From an uncultured Ruminiclostridium sp. (GTDB lineage: Bacteria > Bacillota > Clostridia > Oscillospirales > Ruminococcaceae): a stretch of 38,727 bases of DNA. The translations under genes were made by a program, and so were the position numbers. Below the pieces are notes generated by a model that saw only the letters and a program-made list of their open reading frames with translations, was not told where the DNA came from and ran no database searches. The DNA is taken from the NCBI GenBank assembly GCA_944386545.1, contig CALXBK010000015.1, positions 1 through 38,727 of the forward strand. The letters are read 5' to 3'. Positions 1 through 6,995 of this stretch are shown here, one piece after another. Every line of letters starts with the position of its first letter. Position 1 is the stretch's first letter.

Positions 1-923
1 ACATAGATATATTCCCTGAAATCGTTGCAGTAGCCTTTTCCGCACATTTTCCGATTCATCTCCTGTTGTGCTTTCAGACGGCGCAACAATTCCTCGAACG
101 GCGGCACAAGCGGCAGACTACGATAGCTTGCCTTTGTCTTTGTCCGATCCTTTTGAATGATTTTGCTTTTGCCGTCTATGGTCGCCTGTGTAACCGTATG
201 GCGAATGGTGATTGTTTTCTTCTTGAAATCAATCGCGTCCCATTTTAAGCCGACCGCTTCACTTCGGCGCAATCCGTAAAACGCTCCGAGGATAACGCCA
301 AGCTCTATGGGGTCACCTTTGACAATCTCAAAAAGACGGTTTAGCTCATCTTCTTCGTAAACGCTGCCGACAAACTTTTCTTTTTTCGGTCGTTCAATGC
401 GATCCGCCGGGTTTGTATCAATCAAACCAAGTTTGAAAGCGTGTTGTAATGCTTTACGTATATTGGCGTGGCGGTGTATGACCGTGTTTGCAGAAACGCC
501 CCGCACCGTCAATTCGTAAGTGTAGTAGTCCTGTATATGCTTTGGTGTGACCTCGCGCAGAGCCAGTCCGGGGTGGTGTTCTTCAAAATACGGAATGATC
601 TTGCTTTTGATACCCATTGCATATGCCCCGTAAGTGGTTTCCTCCACATTCTTTTTCGTCATTTCCAGCCAGTCGAGCAAGAATGCAGTAAAAAGGATTG
701 TGCCTGCGGGGGCTTTGCCTGTGCTGCGTTCGATTGCTCTTGTCTCTAATTCAGCTTCTTTTGCGGCGCGGGCCTCGGAGAGCATTTTTTCGGCACGCTT
801 TTTGTTTCCCTTTACTGTTAGACCCGTGGATTTGGACGGCGTGTGCCGTTTACCGTATTCGTCCACATAGTTCAGTACCATATGATAGTACCCGTTTTTT
901 TCTCGCAGATGTCCTGCTACCAT
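1..923 (-). CDS. int: Tyrosine-type site-specific integrase (Tn1549-like), C-terminus beyond window
   Basis: Tyrosine recombinase that would integrate and excise a conjugative element. The frame is open from the ATG at 923 to the window edge, about 307 codons, so the C-terminal end is missing. The start is fixed by AAAGGAGG at 931-938. The N-terminus (GHLREKNGYYHMVLNY) resembles the AP2-like arm-binding domain of Tn916/Tn1549 integrases. A SAM-like core-binding domain follows, then the catalytic domain with the box I arginine in AFYGLRRSEAVGLKW. The HxxR motif and the nucleophilic tyrosine would lie outside the window. It is followed (upstream on the minus strand) by an excisionase-like gene and a MazF remnant, the usual integration end of such elements. 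Whether it is intact cannot be judged here. Confidence 0.9.
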   Translation of the reverse strand, partial: MVAGHLREKNGYYHMVLNYVDEYGKRHTPSKSTGLTVKGNKKRAEKMLSEARAAKEAELETRAIERSTGKAPAGTILFTAFLLDWLEMTKKNVEETTYGAYAMGIKSKIIPYFEEHHPGLALREVTPKHIQDYYTYELTVRGVSANTVIHRHANIRKALQHAFKLGLIDTNPADRIERPKKEKFVGSVYEEDELNRLFEIVKGDPIELGVILGAFYGLRRSEAVGLKWDAIDFKKKTITIRHTVTQATIDGKSKIIQKDRTKTKASYRSLPLVPPFEELLRRLKAQQEMNRKMCGKGYCNDFREYIY

Positions 924-977
924 AATAAAACCTCCTTTGAGTGGTACAGCGTAGATTCATCTGCCATTGACATTTAT

Positions 978-1006
978 ATTGTAGCAGAAAGAACCTCATA
1001 GGCCAA
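978..1006 (-). promoter_or_regulatory. Candidate promoter for int
   Basis: On the minus strand TTGGCC, a 17-nt spacer and TACAAT precede int by about 55 nt. The -35 box is weak. The -35 and spacer overlap a 6-bp hairpin (AACCTC/GAGGTT, 992-1022) directly behind the excisionase stop, which may act as a weak terminator for the upstream gene. Confidence 0.4.
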
Positions 1007-1022
1007 ATGTGCAAACGAGGTT

Positions 1023-1241
1023 TTATGCAGTAGATTTATCTATCAATTCCAAGTATTCCAGAATGTTGAGCTTCGGGATTCGATAACGACGACCGACAAT
1101 AAAGCTCTTGATTTTGCCGGACTTCAAAAGTCGATAAGCGGTTTTGTCGCAGATACCGCCGAGCATTTCACACATTTGCTCAACATTAACTACATCAGGA
1201 TAATCCGTGAATAGCATTTTATAGGCTGTCTGTGATTCCAT
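1023..1241 (-). CDS. xis: Excisionase-like helix-turn-helix protein
   Basis: A 72-residue MerR/excisionase-type DNA-binding protein (HTH_17-like). The segment VVNVEQMCEMLGG starts the helix-turn-helix and GRRYRIPKLNILEYLE is the typical wing and following helix of Tn1549/Tn916-like Xis proteins. It probably directs the integrase toward excision. The ribosome site AAGGAGG overlaps the stop codon of the MazF frame upstream (TAAGGAGG), so the two were translationally linked. It lies about 100 nt before int. The gene looks intact. Its function is inferred from family and position. Confidence 0.8.
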   Translation of the reverse strand: MESQTAYKMLFTDYPDVVNVEQMCEMLGGICDKTAYRLLKSGKIKSFIVGRRYRIPKLNILEYLELIDKSTA

Positions 1242-1252
1242 AGGCAGCCTCC

Positions 1253-1741
1253 TTAACGGTTCTTCGGGATAATCTCGTAGTCATATCCTTTTCGTTGATT
1301 GCAATAAGTGCAGGTGTCTTTTTCGGTCTGCTGCGGGTCAATCCGGCGTAAAGAATAAGCGCCCGTACCGTAGAAGTTGTCGGCACAAGCGCTGCAAAGG
1401 CAAAGGATTAACTTTTTCGGTACGCTCTCGATCAGACCGATACTGACCGCCAGAGCATGATTGATACCGTGTATATGATTTTCGGACAAGTGACCGATAA
1501 AGTCACCCAAGCGGCGTTTATCCACGGTTCGCAGTTGCTCCAAAAGAACGATTGAGGGCAATTCCAAGCCGTTTTCGGCGTCGATGTAATAATGGGTTGG
1601 TAGTTTCGGCTTTGCGTCCTTTTTGCTTGTGATAGAAGCGATAATCACCGTAGGGCTGTGCTTGTTCCCGACATTGTTCTGAACGATAACGACAGGACGA
1701 TAGCCCTCTTGTTCCGAGCCGATACCTTGTCCTATCTTCCG
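1253..1741 (-). pseudogene. 5'-truncated MazF/PemK-type toxin
   Basis: The frame open from 1741 to 1253 contains the MazF/PemK core: IGSEQEGYRPVVIVQNNVGN followed by SPTVIIASITSKKD, which in this family forms the RNase fold that cuts mRNA. The usual first 15 or so residues (a start Met and a RGDIYYADLSP-like segment) are missing. At 1742-1744 there is a TGA in this frame, and the sequence upstream belongs to a lipoprotein gene in another frame. A shorter product could start at the GTG at 1648, but it would lack the conserved N-terminal strand and loop. The C-terminus carries paired cysteines (CSAC, CTYC) as in Tn1549-borne versions. No antitoxin gene is adjacent. I judge it broken by the junction near 1740. 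Confidence 0.75.
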
Positions 1742-1838
1742 TCACAGAAGTTGTATCGCCTGCCGAACAGCCGCTTGCAGCTATCACCGACAGAACTAAT
1801 GCCGATACGGCAATTGATTTAAACTTACTCGTCTTCAT
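1742..1838 (-). pseudogene. Lipoprotein gene, N-terminal fragment only
   Basis: ATG at 1838 begins a lysine-rich signal peptide with a hydrophobic core and a lipobox, VIAASGC, the site of lipid attachment. After about 32 residues (GDTTSVTED) the frame runs into the MazF DNA in the wrong frame and becomes meaningless, although it stays open to 1518. It lies 18 nt behind the zinc-ribbon gene on the same strand and was probably co-transcribed with it. Only the beginning of the original gene survives. Confidence 0.65.
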
Positions 1839-1856
1839 AAAATCTTCCGATATTTT

Positions 1857-2735
1857 TTATTTATTCTTTCCGCATTGATTGCAGAATACATCGCCGCTGC
1901 TATTTCTTGCACCGCAATAGGTACAGTACCAAATATTTTGAACGGAATTACTTTCTCTGTTATGCTCCACTTTATTTTGCCTGTCAAATCTGTAGCACAG
2001 TGATATGAATCGGTTTATAACAATAACACCTACAATTCCGAGAATTCCGAAAACAAGCGCGTTAAGCGGAAATGCCAGTCCAAGCGTTTTCTTTATAACG
2101 GCTGCGGAAATTTCGTCTGCATGATCGCTTGCTCCTATCTGAATGACTATATTCCACAAAATAACAACGGCAATGCTTCCTAAATTTATAACAGCATTTA
2201 CCAGCATCGCATTTCCAAAGCAATATAAGCTTTCTACCGGATCGTTTGAAATTTTGATAAGTCCTTTTATAATATAAACAGTTGTTACAACTATAAGGAT
2301 AATCATTACTAAGCAAATCAGCATAACAATTATGAGCGCGATATTTATGGGCTGCGGCAGGTTTAATTTATCCCGATCGAGTGAAGCAATATTAGCAAGC
2401 TTTTCGAATGAACCTACCGGCGAAATGCCGCTTATATCATATATTCCGAAATAAGACAGCCCATTCAATGAAAACACTATCATAAACAGACCGATTGATA
2501 CAATAAGAACCATACCCAAAGCGGCACAACACAGTAAAATCTTCTTGGTGTGAGCAGACATAGAGTAATAATTGTATATATACTGCTCAGTTTGTGCCGA
2601 TGGAGCGGGTTGGGTCGAAGGAGCAGGCTGGGGATTATTTGCTGCTGTAGTGCTCGTTTGCAGATTAGAATGACAGTATCTGCATATAATAGCCTCATCC
2701 TGAATTTCTTCGGCACAGTAAGGACATTTTTTCAT
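1857..2735 (-). CDS. Zinc-ribbon integral membrane protein
   Basis: A 292-residue protein of unknown function. The start at 2735 has an AGGAGG 8 nt upstream; an in-frame TTG further upstream is not needed. It begins with a zinc ribbon (CPYC at 4-7, CRYC near 18-21), then a Gln/Pro/Ser/Thr-rich linker, then a membrane region of about four hydrophobic segments (for example [20 protein letters not shown] and [20 protein letters not shown]). It ends with a second zinc ribbon, [19 protein letters not shown]. Similar double-ribbon membrane proteins are common in Clostridia and uncharacterised. It sits in the block that interrupts the integrative element, between lipoprotein genes. Confidence 0.75.
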   Translation of the reverse strand: MKKCPYCAEEIQDEAIICRYCHSNLQTSTTAANNPQPAPSTQPAPSAQTEQYIYNYYSMSAHTKKILLCCAALGMVLIVSIGLFMIVFSLNGLSYFGIYDISGISPVGSFEKLANIASLDRDKLNLPQPINIALIIVMLICLVMIILIVVTTVYIIKGLIKISNDPVESLYCFGNAMLVNAVINLGSIAVVILWNIVIQIGASDHADEISAAVIKKTLGLAFPLNALVFGILGIVGVIVINRFISLCYRFDRQNKVEHNRESNSVQNIWYCTYCGARNSSGDVFCNQCGKNK

Positions 2736-2752
2736 ATAATATACCTCCTGTT

Positions 2753-2914
2753 TTAGCTGCAACTATCAAGTATCATTTCGAGAGCAGTTGCATAATCTCC
2801 CGATGAAAGATAAGGCTTAGCCTCACCCATAAAAGAATCTATTTTTTCGCTTGGCGGTTCGTCTATCGCCTTACCGCTGGTGGAGAAATAAGCTCTAATA
2901 AATGTGATTCGATT
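2753..2914 (-). pseudogene. C-terminal remnant of an unknown protein
   Basis: About 53 codons open with protein-like composition (RAYFSTSGKAIDEPPSEKID, then FMGEAKPYLSSGDYATALEM) ending in TAA directly before the ribosome site of the zinc-ribbon gene. There is no start codon with a ribosome site and a TGA lies just upstream, so this looks like the tail of a gene whose front was lost. I do not recognise the family. Confidence 0.35.
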
Positions 2915-2970
2915 TCATTGCACTAACATATAGCAATTATTGATATAGATAGCTGATATACTAAATATTA

Positions 2971-4011
2971 CTAGAATATATAACGACTGCAATCATAATT
3001 TGTATTCCAATTTACATTAATCAAAAGATCACCGTAAGTACTTATGAATAACCTAAGATCATCGTATTGATAAATTTCGGGCGCGGCGAAATAATATTCG
3101 GTTTCTCTATCATTAAGATAAATTATATCCTCGGCTATAAATCTGTTTTCGGTCGTAATTGTAATTTTTATAGAATCATCAGTTTGTTCTGTGAAAGAAA
3201 TCATCAAGTTTTCATTTCCCTTATAATCCTCATCGTCAATTGTCCATACAGTATTATCAAGACGCCAGCGAATATATATATCTCCTTCATTCTCTTCTTC
3301 CAAAACCCATAAATTTTGTTCTATATCATATTCGAAAACTGCTTTATAATCAAGCGCCAAATCGCCAACATCACACTCATACCATACTGTAAATATCCGA
3401 GTACAACGGCTTTCTTCAAGGTTGTTTTCTGCACTAATGCACTCATGTTTATAATAAACATCTTCATCCAAACTAGGTGTTCCTGAGAATTTTTGAGTTA
3501 TGAAAATTTCCACATCATCGTCTGCTATTCCTTTTTTTGGTAGTACGCTATGTTCACCGTTTTCATATTGCTTCACCTCGTCAAGAAGCCACCCGTCATT
3601 ATAAAGTCTGTATGTCATTTCATAGCTCAGGGTGCAGTTGATGAATTCATTTTCTGCTTTAACCTCAACATACACCAGATCAATCTTATCCTCAACGGTT
3701 GTCTGCCTTTTTATAACCGATAAGTCGGAAATCTGCACTTCCTGCTCGTTGAAAAAATCTTTATCAGCGGCTAAATCCTGCATAATCCTCTGCTCGTCAG
3801 GTACACCTGTCAAATTATCAGCACCGGACTGCATATTAACATTGATATCACTGACAGTATGCTCGTCAGGCAGGCTTACCAGATTATCCGTACTGCATCC
3901 CGCAACTGCAACAGCAATAATCAAAGCAAAAACCGCGGTCAAAATGTATCTGATTGCCGCATTAAAATGATTTGTCCGGTTTTTTACTTTTAAGCAATGA
4001 ATTGTTTTCAT
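2971..4011 (-). CDS. Putative lipoprotein
   Basis: A 346-residue secreted lipoprotein of unknown function. The N-terminus has about 25 polar residues, then a hydrophobic stretch (YILTAVFALIIAVAVAG) and a lipobox AVAGC near residue 39. The mature part is acidic and rich in Asp, Glu, Tyr and Trp, with no domain I recognise. The repeated LPDEH/VPDEQ motifs near residues 45-75 and the later beta-rich pattern suggest an extracellular beta-sheet protein. A purine-rich ribosome site (GGAGAG) precedes the ATG at 4011. The gene lies in the block inserted into the integrative element. Confidence 0.65.
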   Translation of the reverse strand: MKTIHCLKVKNRTNHFNAAIRYILTAVFALIIAVAVAGCSTDNLVSLPDEHTVSDINVNMQSGADNLTGVPDEQRIMQDLAADKDFFNEQEVQISDLSVIKRQTTVEDKIDLVYVEVKAENEFINCTLSYEMTYRLYNDGWLLDEVKQYENGEHSVLPKKGIADDDVEIFITQKFSGTPSLDEDVYYKHECISAENNLEESRCTRIFTVWYECDVGDLALDYKAVFEYDIEQNLWVLEEENEGDIYIRWRLDNTVWTIDDEDYKGNENLMISFTEQTDDSIKITITTENRFIAEDIIYLNDRETEYYFAAPEIYQYDDLRLFISTYGDLLINVNWNTNYDCSRYIF

Positions 4012-4071
4012 AATAGACTCTCCGTTTCATTTTTTACCATGCGGATAAAACTCTACGTTTTTCCGAAATGA

Positions 4072-4206
4072 TTATTCTTGCAATAACTGTAAAACATAAT
4101 TCTGATTGCTGCTATCATCTATTCTAATTTTACAATAATCCCCGCATTTTTCAATCCACCTTGCAAAATTAACGTCTGAAACGACAAAAATAGCACCGAA
4201 TTCTGT
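4072..4206 (-). pseudogene. Possible C-terminal remnant of an unknown protein
   Basis: On the minus strand the frame ending at the TAA at 4074-4072 reads like real protein (FGAIFVVSDVNFARWIEKC, then GDYCKIRIDDSSNQNYVLQ) but is preceded by TAA and has no start codon with a ribosome site. It ends 60 nt before the lipoprotein start. It may be a decayed gene end or chance. The rest of the gap from 4012 to 4458 holds no gene I can see, only the inverted repeats listed separately. Confidence 0.3.
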
Positions 4207-4243
4207 TTATGCACAAAACAGTTATTGTTTGCTATAATTATTT

Positions 4244-4260
4244 TAACCTATTTCAGGTTA
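4244..4260. promoter_or_regulatory. Inverted repeat TAACCT-N5-AGGTTA, possible operator
   Basis: A perfect 6+6 bp inverted repeat with a 5-nt centre lies 7 nt downstream of a TATAAT (4232-4237), about 200 nt before the XRE regulator gene. A related imperfect copy is at 4337-4353. Size and spacing fit a site bound by a small XRE dimer. Confidence 0.35.
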
Positions 4261-4336
4261 AATGTCAATACAAAAAAATACACAACCAAACAGTTAAATC
4301 TATATTGAAATTAAACAAATATTAGGCACTCAGTTT

Positions 4337-4353
4337 TAACCTGATACAGATTA
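4337..4353. promoter_or_regulatory. Second, imperfect inverted repeat TAACCT-N5-AGATTA
   Basis: It matches the perfect site at 4244-4260 at all outer positions except one base (AGATTA for AGGTTA). It lies about 105 nt before the regulator start, in AT-rich DNA. Confidence 0.3.
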
Positions 4354-4458
4354 AATAATATAGAATAAATCTCCCGCAAGCTATAATTGTATTACACCCA
4401 AAGCGGTGCACATAAACACAATTTTTACGGCAAGGCTTTAGTGTAGGAAGGGAGCAAA

Positions 4459-4677
4459 ATGTATAACAGGATAAGAAATCTTCGTGAGGACGCAGACTTG
4501 AATCAGACTGCGATAGCAAAAATGCTGAATATGTCACAGACTGGATATTCCAAATACGAAACCGGAGAAAACGACGTGCCGACCGCTATTCTGATTAAGC
4601 TTGCGGAATTCTATAAAACCAATGTAGATTATATATTGGGGCTGAGTGACAATCCGGTCTATTACAAAAAAATATAA
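4459..4677 (+). CDS. XRE-family transcriptional regulator (72 aa)
   Basis: A small Cro/C1-type repressor, almost entirely one HTH_3 domain: IRNLREDADLNQTAIAKML forms helices 1-2, SQTGYSKYETGENDVP holds the recognition helix and following turn, and LAEFYKTNVDYILGL is the usual last helix. GGAAGGGAG 4 nt before the ATG is a strong ribosome site. It is the only clearly plus-strand gene in the first 11 kb and its 3' end lies at the junction with the truncated Toprim gene. It probably binds the inverted repeats at 4244-4260 and 4337-4353, but that is inference. Confidence 0.85.
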   Translation: MYNRIRNLREDADLNQTAIAKMLNMSQTGYSKYETGENDVPTAILIKLAEFYKTNVDYILGLSDNPVYYKKI

Positions 4678-4683
4678 AACGCG

Positions 4684-4703
4684 GCGGTATCGACTGATAC
4701 CGC
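4684..4703. repeat. 8-bp palindrome at the element junction
   Basis: GCGGTATC-gact-GATACCGC lies 7 nt after the XRE stop codon, where homology to the Toprim gene ends. There is no T-run after it, so it is not a typical terminator. Part of it still encodes the Toprim LRGIS residues on the minus strand. Confidence 0.4.
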
Positions 4704-5202
4704 GCAAATTGGCATAGCGGGGTTTGCCGTTCCGATCCTGACCGACGAACACGACATTGTGATAAGGATAGCTTTCATACAGCCGTCCCGTACCGATACA
4801 AAAATCTATCAGGTCATAGTCGATACCTCTGCGGTGCAGATATTCGACGGCGTGGGTGGCACAGCGGTTCGCCTTTGGCAGAAGCAATACCTTTTCTTTC
4901 GGTTTGCTCGGTACAGGGGTATAGGTTGGCGGCGATACCGCGACATTCCCCATAATCGTTTCAACCGCCTGCATAAACGGCATTTCTTTGACCTTGATTA
5001 GATAATCGAGCGCCGAATAGCCGCCGATGCCACGGTAAAACCAACACCATTTGCCGTTTGAAATCTTCAAGCTGTCGTGCTCACGGGTGCAGTAGGTGTT
5101 TCCTCCGAAATGAACAAGCTCCCGCGGCTCATAGCTTTTCAAATAGGTCAGCAAGTCCATTTCACGGGCTTTCTCCACCACCTCCGGCGGGATATATGGC
5201 AT
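4690..5202 (-). pseudogene. DUF3991/Toprim-type primase-like protein, truncated
   Basis: The first 165 or so residues match the N-terminal part of the primase-like proteins of Tn1549-type elements: MPYIPPEVVEKAREMDLLTY, then a CHC2-like zinc region (NTYCTREHDSLKIS) and the DUF3991 core (HRRGIDYDLIDFCIGTGRLY) ending in NGKPRYANLRGIS. The family continues into a Toprim domain with catalytic acidic residues. Here the homology stops near 4690, and what follows is the antisense of the XRE gene, so the Toprim domain is lost. The start has GGAGG 9 nt upstream. In intact elements the protein is linked to element replication or transfer. Confidence 0.75.
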
Positions 5203-5234
5203 ACTTTTTCACCTCCGTTCTGAAATAAGAACCC

Positions 5235-5269
5235 CACCCGTTGCCAAAATCAAAGATTTTGAACGGGTG
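5235..5269. repeat. Two-part hairpin in the Toprim gene leader
   Basis: CACCCGTT pairs with AACGGGTG, and inside them AAAATC pairs with GATTTT, giving a long hairpin about 33 nt before the Toprim start. No T-run follows it on the minus strand. It may be a leader structure; its role is unknown. Confidence 0.45.
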
Positions 5270-5294
5270 CCGGGAACCTTGTTGCTTACGCAAT

Positions 5295-5335
5295 AGAAAA
5301 AGCCGAGGGGCTTTCATTTAGAAAACCTCTCGGCT
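5295..5335 (-). terminator. Intrinsic terminator downstream of fic
   Basis: On the minus strand AGCCGAGAGG pairs with CCCCTCGGCT (one imperfect position) and is followed by TTTTTC. It lies about 113 nt behind the Fic stop codon and in front of the Toprim leader. Confidence 0.7.
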
Positions 5336-5361
5336 ATGTAAGGGTTATAAAGGTGAAAATT

Positions 5362-5396
5362 CAAAAGTTTTTACTTAAATTTCGTAAAAACTTTTG
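5362..5396. repeat. Perfect 13-bp inverted repeat
   Basis: CAAAAGTTTTTAC and GTAAAAACTTTTG are separated by 9 nt, between the fic stop and its terminator. It is symmetrical and AT-rich with no clear T-run, so it may be a weak bidirectional terminator or a protein-binding site. Confidence 0.5.
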
Positions 5397-5447
5397 GATT
5401 TCAGATACTTTTTACTTTATATTAAGAAAAAATATTAAGAGCAACCA

Positions 5448-6494
5448 CTATGACTTGATATATCGTGTCGATCTCGACGAGCCGATCCGTTTTATCGTAC
5501 CGCTTTTCACCATAGCGCCGAGTACGGCCTCAACAGTTGTCGGGCTGACATCGGGAAGAATTTTGCATATCTCGGATTTGGAAAGAGGTGTCAAACTGTT
5601 AAGCACCGTTGCCTCTACACGGGCTTTCTTTGTGATTTTCTTTCCGTGAACGACAGCAAAACGCTTATCAAGCTCTTTGTAGCACATATAAAGAGTGGAT
5701 AAGAAATTTTCAATAAATGGAAAATAGCTGTTTTCGTTTGTTCCCCAACCGTCCGATGACTGACGGAGAGCTTCGTAATAGTAGGCTTTGTAATTATTGA
5801 TCTGCTCCTCAAAGGACACATATTTTCCTGCGTCAAAACCGTTTTTATACAGAAGCAGCAAAGAAAGCAATCTTGACATTCTGCCGTTACCGTCACGGAA
5901 AGGGTGTATGCAAAGGAAATCCAAAATTACGCAGGGAATTAACAATAGCTGATTTATATTTGCATCGCTTCGGGCTTCCATATAAGCCAGTTCTAATTGT
6001 TCCATTGCCTTTGGTGTTTCATCTGCCGGTGTGGGACGAAAGCGAACCCGCCTGTTACCGTCAGCGTCAATTTCTAAAATCACATTATCGTCAGTTTTGT
6101 ATTGACCGCCGTATTCATAGCCGGCAAAGGACATCATCATTTCGTGCAAGCGCAGAATATCACGCTCTCTGAAATCTATGTGCTCAAAACCTAAATGAAT
6201 TTCACTTAATGCGTCCCTGTAACCGGCAATTTCAGCCTCATTATGATTAAGTGGGGCGCTGTTTTGATTGACAATAGCAGCAATACGCTCATCGCTCGTT
6301 ACAATACCCTCAATCGCATTGGAACTTTTGATTGACTGAACCTTTGCAACCGCCTCTAATTCTGTAAAAATTTGCGTGTATTCCTCTTTTCGTATTCCGG
6401 CCATAGTTTTCAAAGCGGAAATATTGGAAGTAAGGTTTACCAAGTTTGCAGGCAGTAAACCGTTGTTCAAAAATGAATAGTCAAATTTTCTCAT
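5448..6494 (-). CDS. Fic-domain protein (AMPylator-type), class II
   Basis: A 348-residue Fic protein. The Fic motif HPFRDGNGRMSR is complete (catalytic His, anion-binding Asn-Gly-Arg), so AMP transfer is possible. The N-terminal helix has SSNAIEGI, the (S/T)xxxE(G/N) inhibitory motif, placed before the Fic core as in self-inhibited class II proteins. The last 70 residues form a winged helix (LTPLSKSEICKILPDVSPTT), which may bind DNA. The ATG at 6494 is chosen for GGAGGG 6 nt upstream; an earlier in-frame start lies in the promoter palindrome. The gene is alone, has its own terminator (5295-5335) and two long inverted repeats upstream. The target protein is unknown. Confidence 0.9.
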   Translation of the reverse strand: MRKFDYSFLNNGLLPANLVNLTSNISALKTMAGIRKEEYTQIFTELEAVAKVQSIKSSNAIEGIVTSDERIAAIVNQNSAPLNHNEAEIAGYRDALSEIHLGFEHIDFRERDILRLHEMMMSFAGYEYGGQYKTDDNVILEIDADGNRRVRFRPTPADETPKAMEQLELAYMEARSDANINQLLLIPCVILDFLCIHPFRDGNGRMSRLLSLLLLYKNGFDAGKYVSFEEQINNYKAYYYEALRQSSDGWGTNENSYFPFIENFLSTLYMCYKELDKRFAVVHGKKITKKARVEATVLNSLTPLSKSEICKILPDVSPTTVEAVLGAMVKSGTIKRIGSSRSTRYIKS

Positions 6495-6509
6495 ATAGAC
6501 CCTCCGTTT

Positions 6510-6598
6510 CTGCATATAATCATACCATATTATATGCAGAAAATCAAGCTGCCAATCAATTTTACTGCATATAAATTGTACAATCTATATGCAGTAAA
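6510..6598 (-). promoter_or_regulatory. fic promoter with two large inverted repeats
   Basis: Two perfect inverted repeats share the half-site CTGCATATA: 6510-6519 with 6530-6539 (10 bp arms) and 6561-6573 with 6586-6598 (13 bp arms). On the minus strand TTGATT, 17 nt and TATGAT form a promoter whose -35 and -10 region overlaps the nearer repeat. A bound repressor, possibly Fic's own winged helix, would block it. Confidence 0.6.
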
Positions 6599-6624
6599 CG
6601 AAATAGAATGTGCAGATATGAGAA

Positions 6625-6653
6625 AAGCGGCACAGGAAATTCCCATGCCGCTT
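6625..6653 (-). terminator. Intrinsic terminator behind the 109-aa gene
   Basis: AAGCGGCA pairs with TGCCGCTT over a 13-nt loop, followed on the minus strand by a short TTTTC tail, 13 nt behind the stop codon at 6666. Confidence 0.6.
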
Positions 6654-6665
6654 ATGCTGAAATAT

Positions 6666-6995
6666 TCAATTTAGCGCCCCGACCTTTTTCAGATACGAAA
6701 TACAGTCGGTATGTCCTCTGAAATATAACCGCTGGCGTTCCATGTCATCGAGCCTGAACCGCAGCCGGAAATACTCGGTTAAAACTTCGTGCTCCTCGGC
6801 GTTCAGAGAAATATCACCGCTGCCGTCTATAATCTTACCAATAAAGGGATTGTCTGCTTTCAGCTTTGAAATCTGCTGATAGAGGGCAGCATAGGCTTCG
6901 TCCGTTTTCTTGAAATCAGCAATCGCTTCATCCTCAATTTCGGCAAAGGATTCTTCAATCCGCTGTGTTAAATCGGTATAAGAGCTGTCGCTCAT
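6666..6995 (-). CDS. Small acidic helical protein of a Tn1549-like element
   Basis: 109 residues, acidic and mostly helical, with no catalytic motif. Its pattern (RIEESFAEIEDEAIADFKKT near the start, GHTDCISYLKKVGAL at the end) resembles small conserved proteins found beside relaxase and Toprim genes of Tn1549-type elements; I cannot name the family with certainty. AGGAAG lies 7 nt before the ATG. The start overlaps the stop codon of the preceding DUF6273-like frame (ATGA), but that overlap seems to be produced by the insertion junction near 7030, since the last codons of that frame look like ordinary leader DNA of this gene. Confidence 0.6.
   Translation of the reverse strand: MSDSSYTDLTQRIEESFAEIEDEAIADFKKTDEAYAALYQQISKLKADNPFIGKIIDGSGDISLNAEEHEVLTEYFRLRFRLDDMERQRLYFRGHTDCISYLKKVGALN

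Noticed and set aside
690..700. Apparent frameshift in the integrase at an A run
   Set aside because: Careful reading of the five-base run keeps the frame (GTILFTAFLLDWLEM); there is no shift.
4684..4703. Terminator for the XRE gene
   Set aside because: The palindrome is perfect but no T-run follows, and half of it is Toprim coding sequence.
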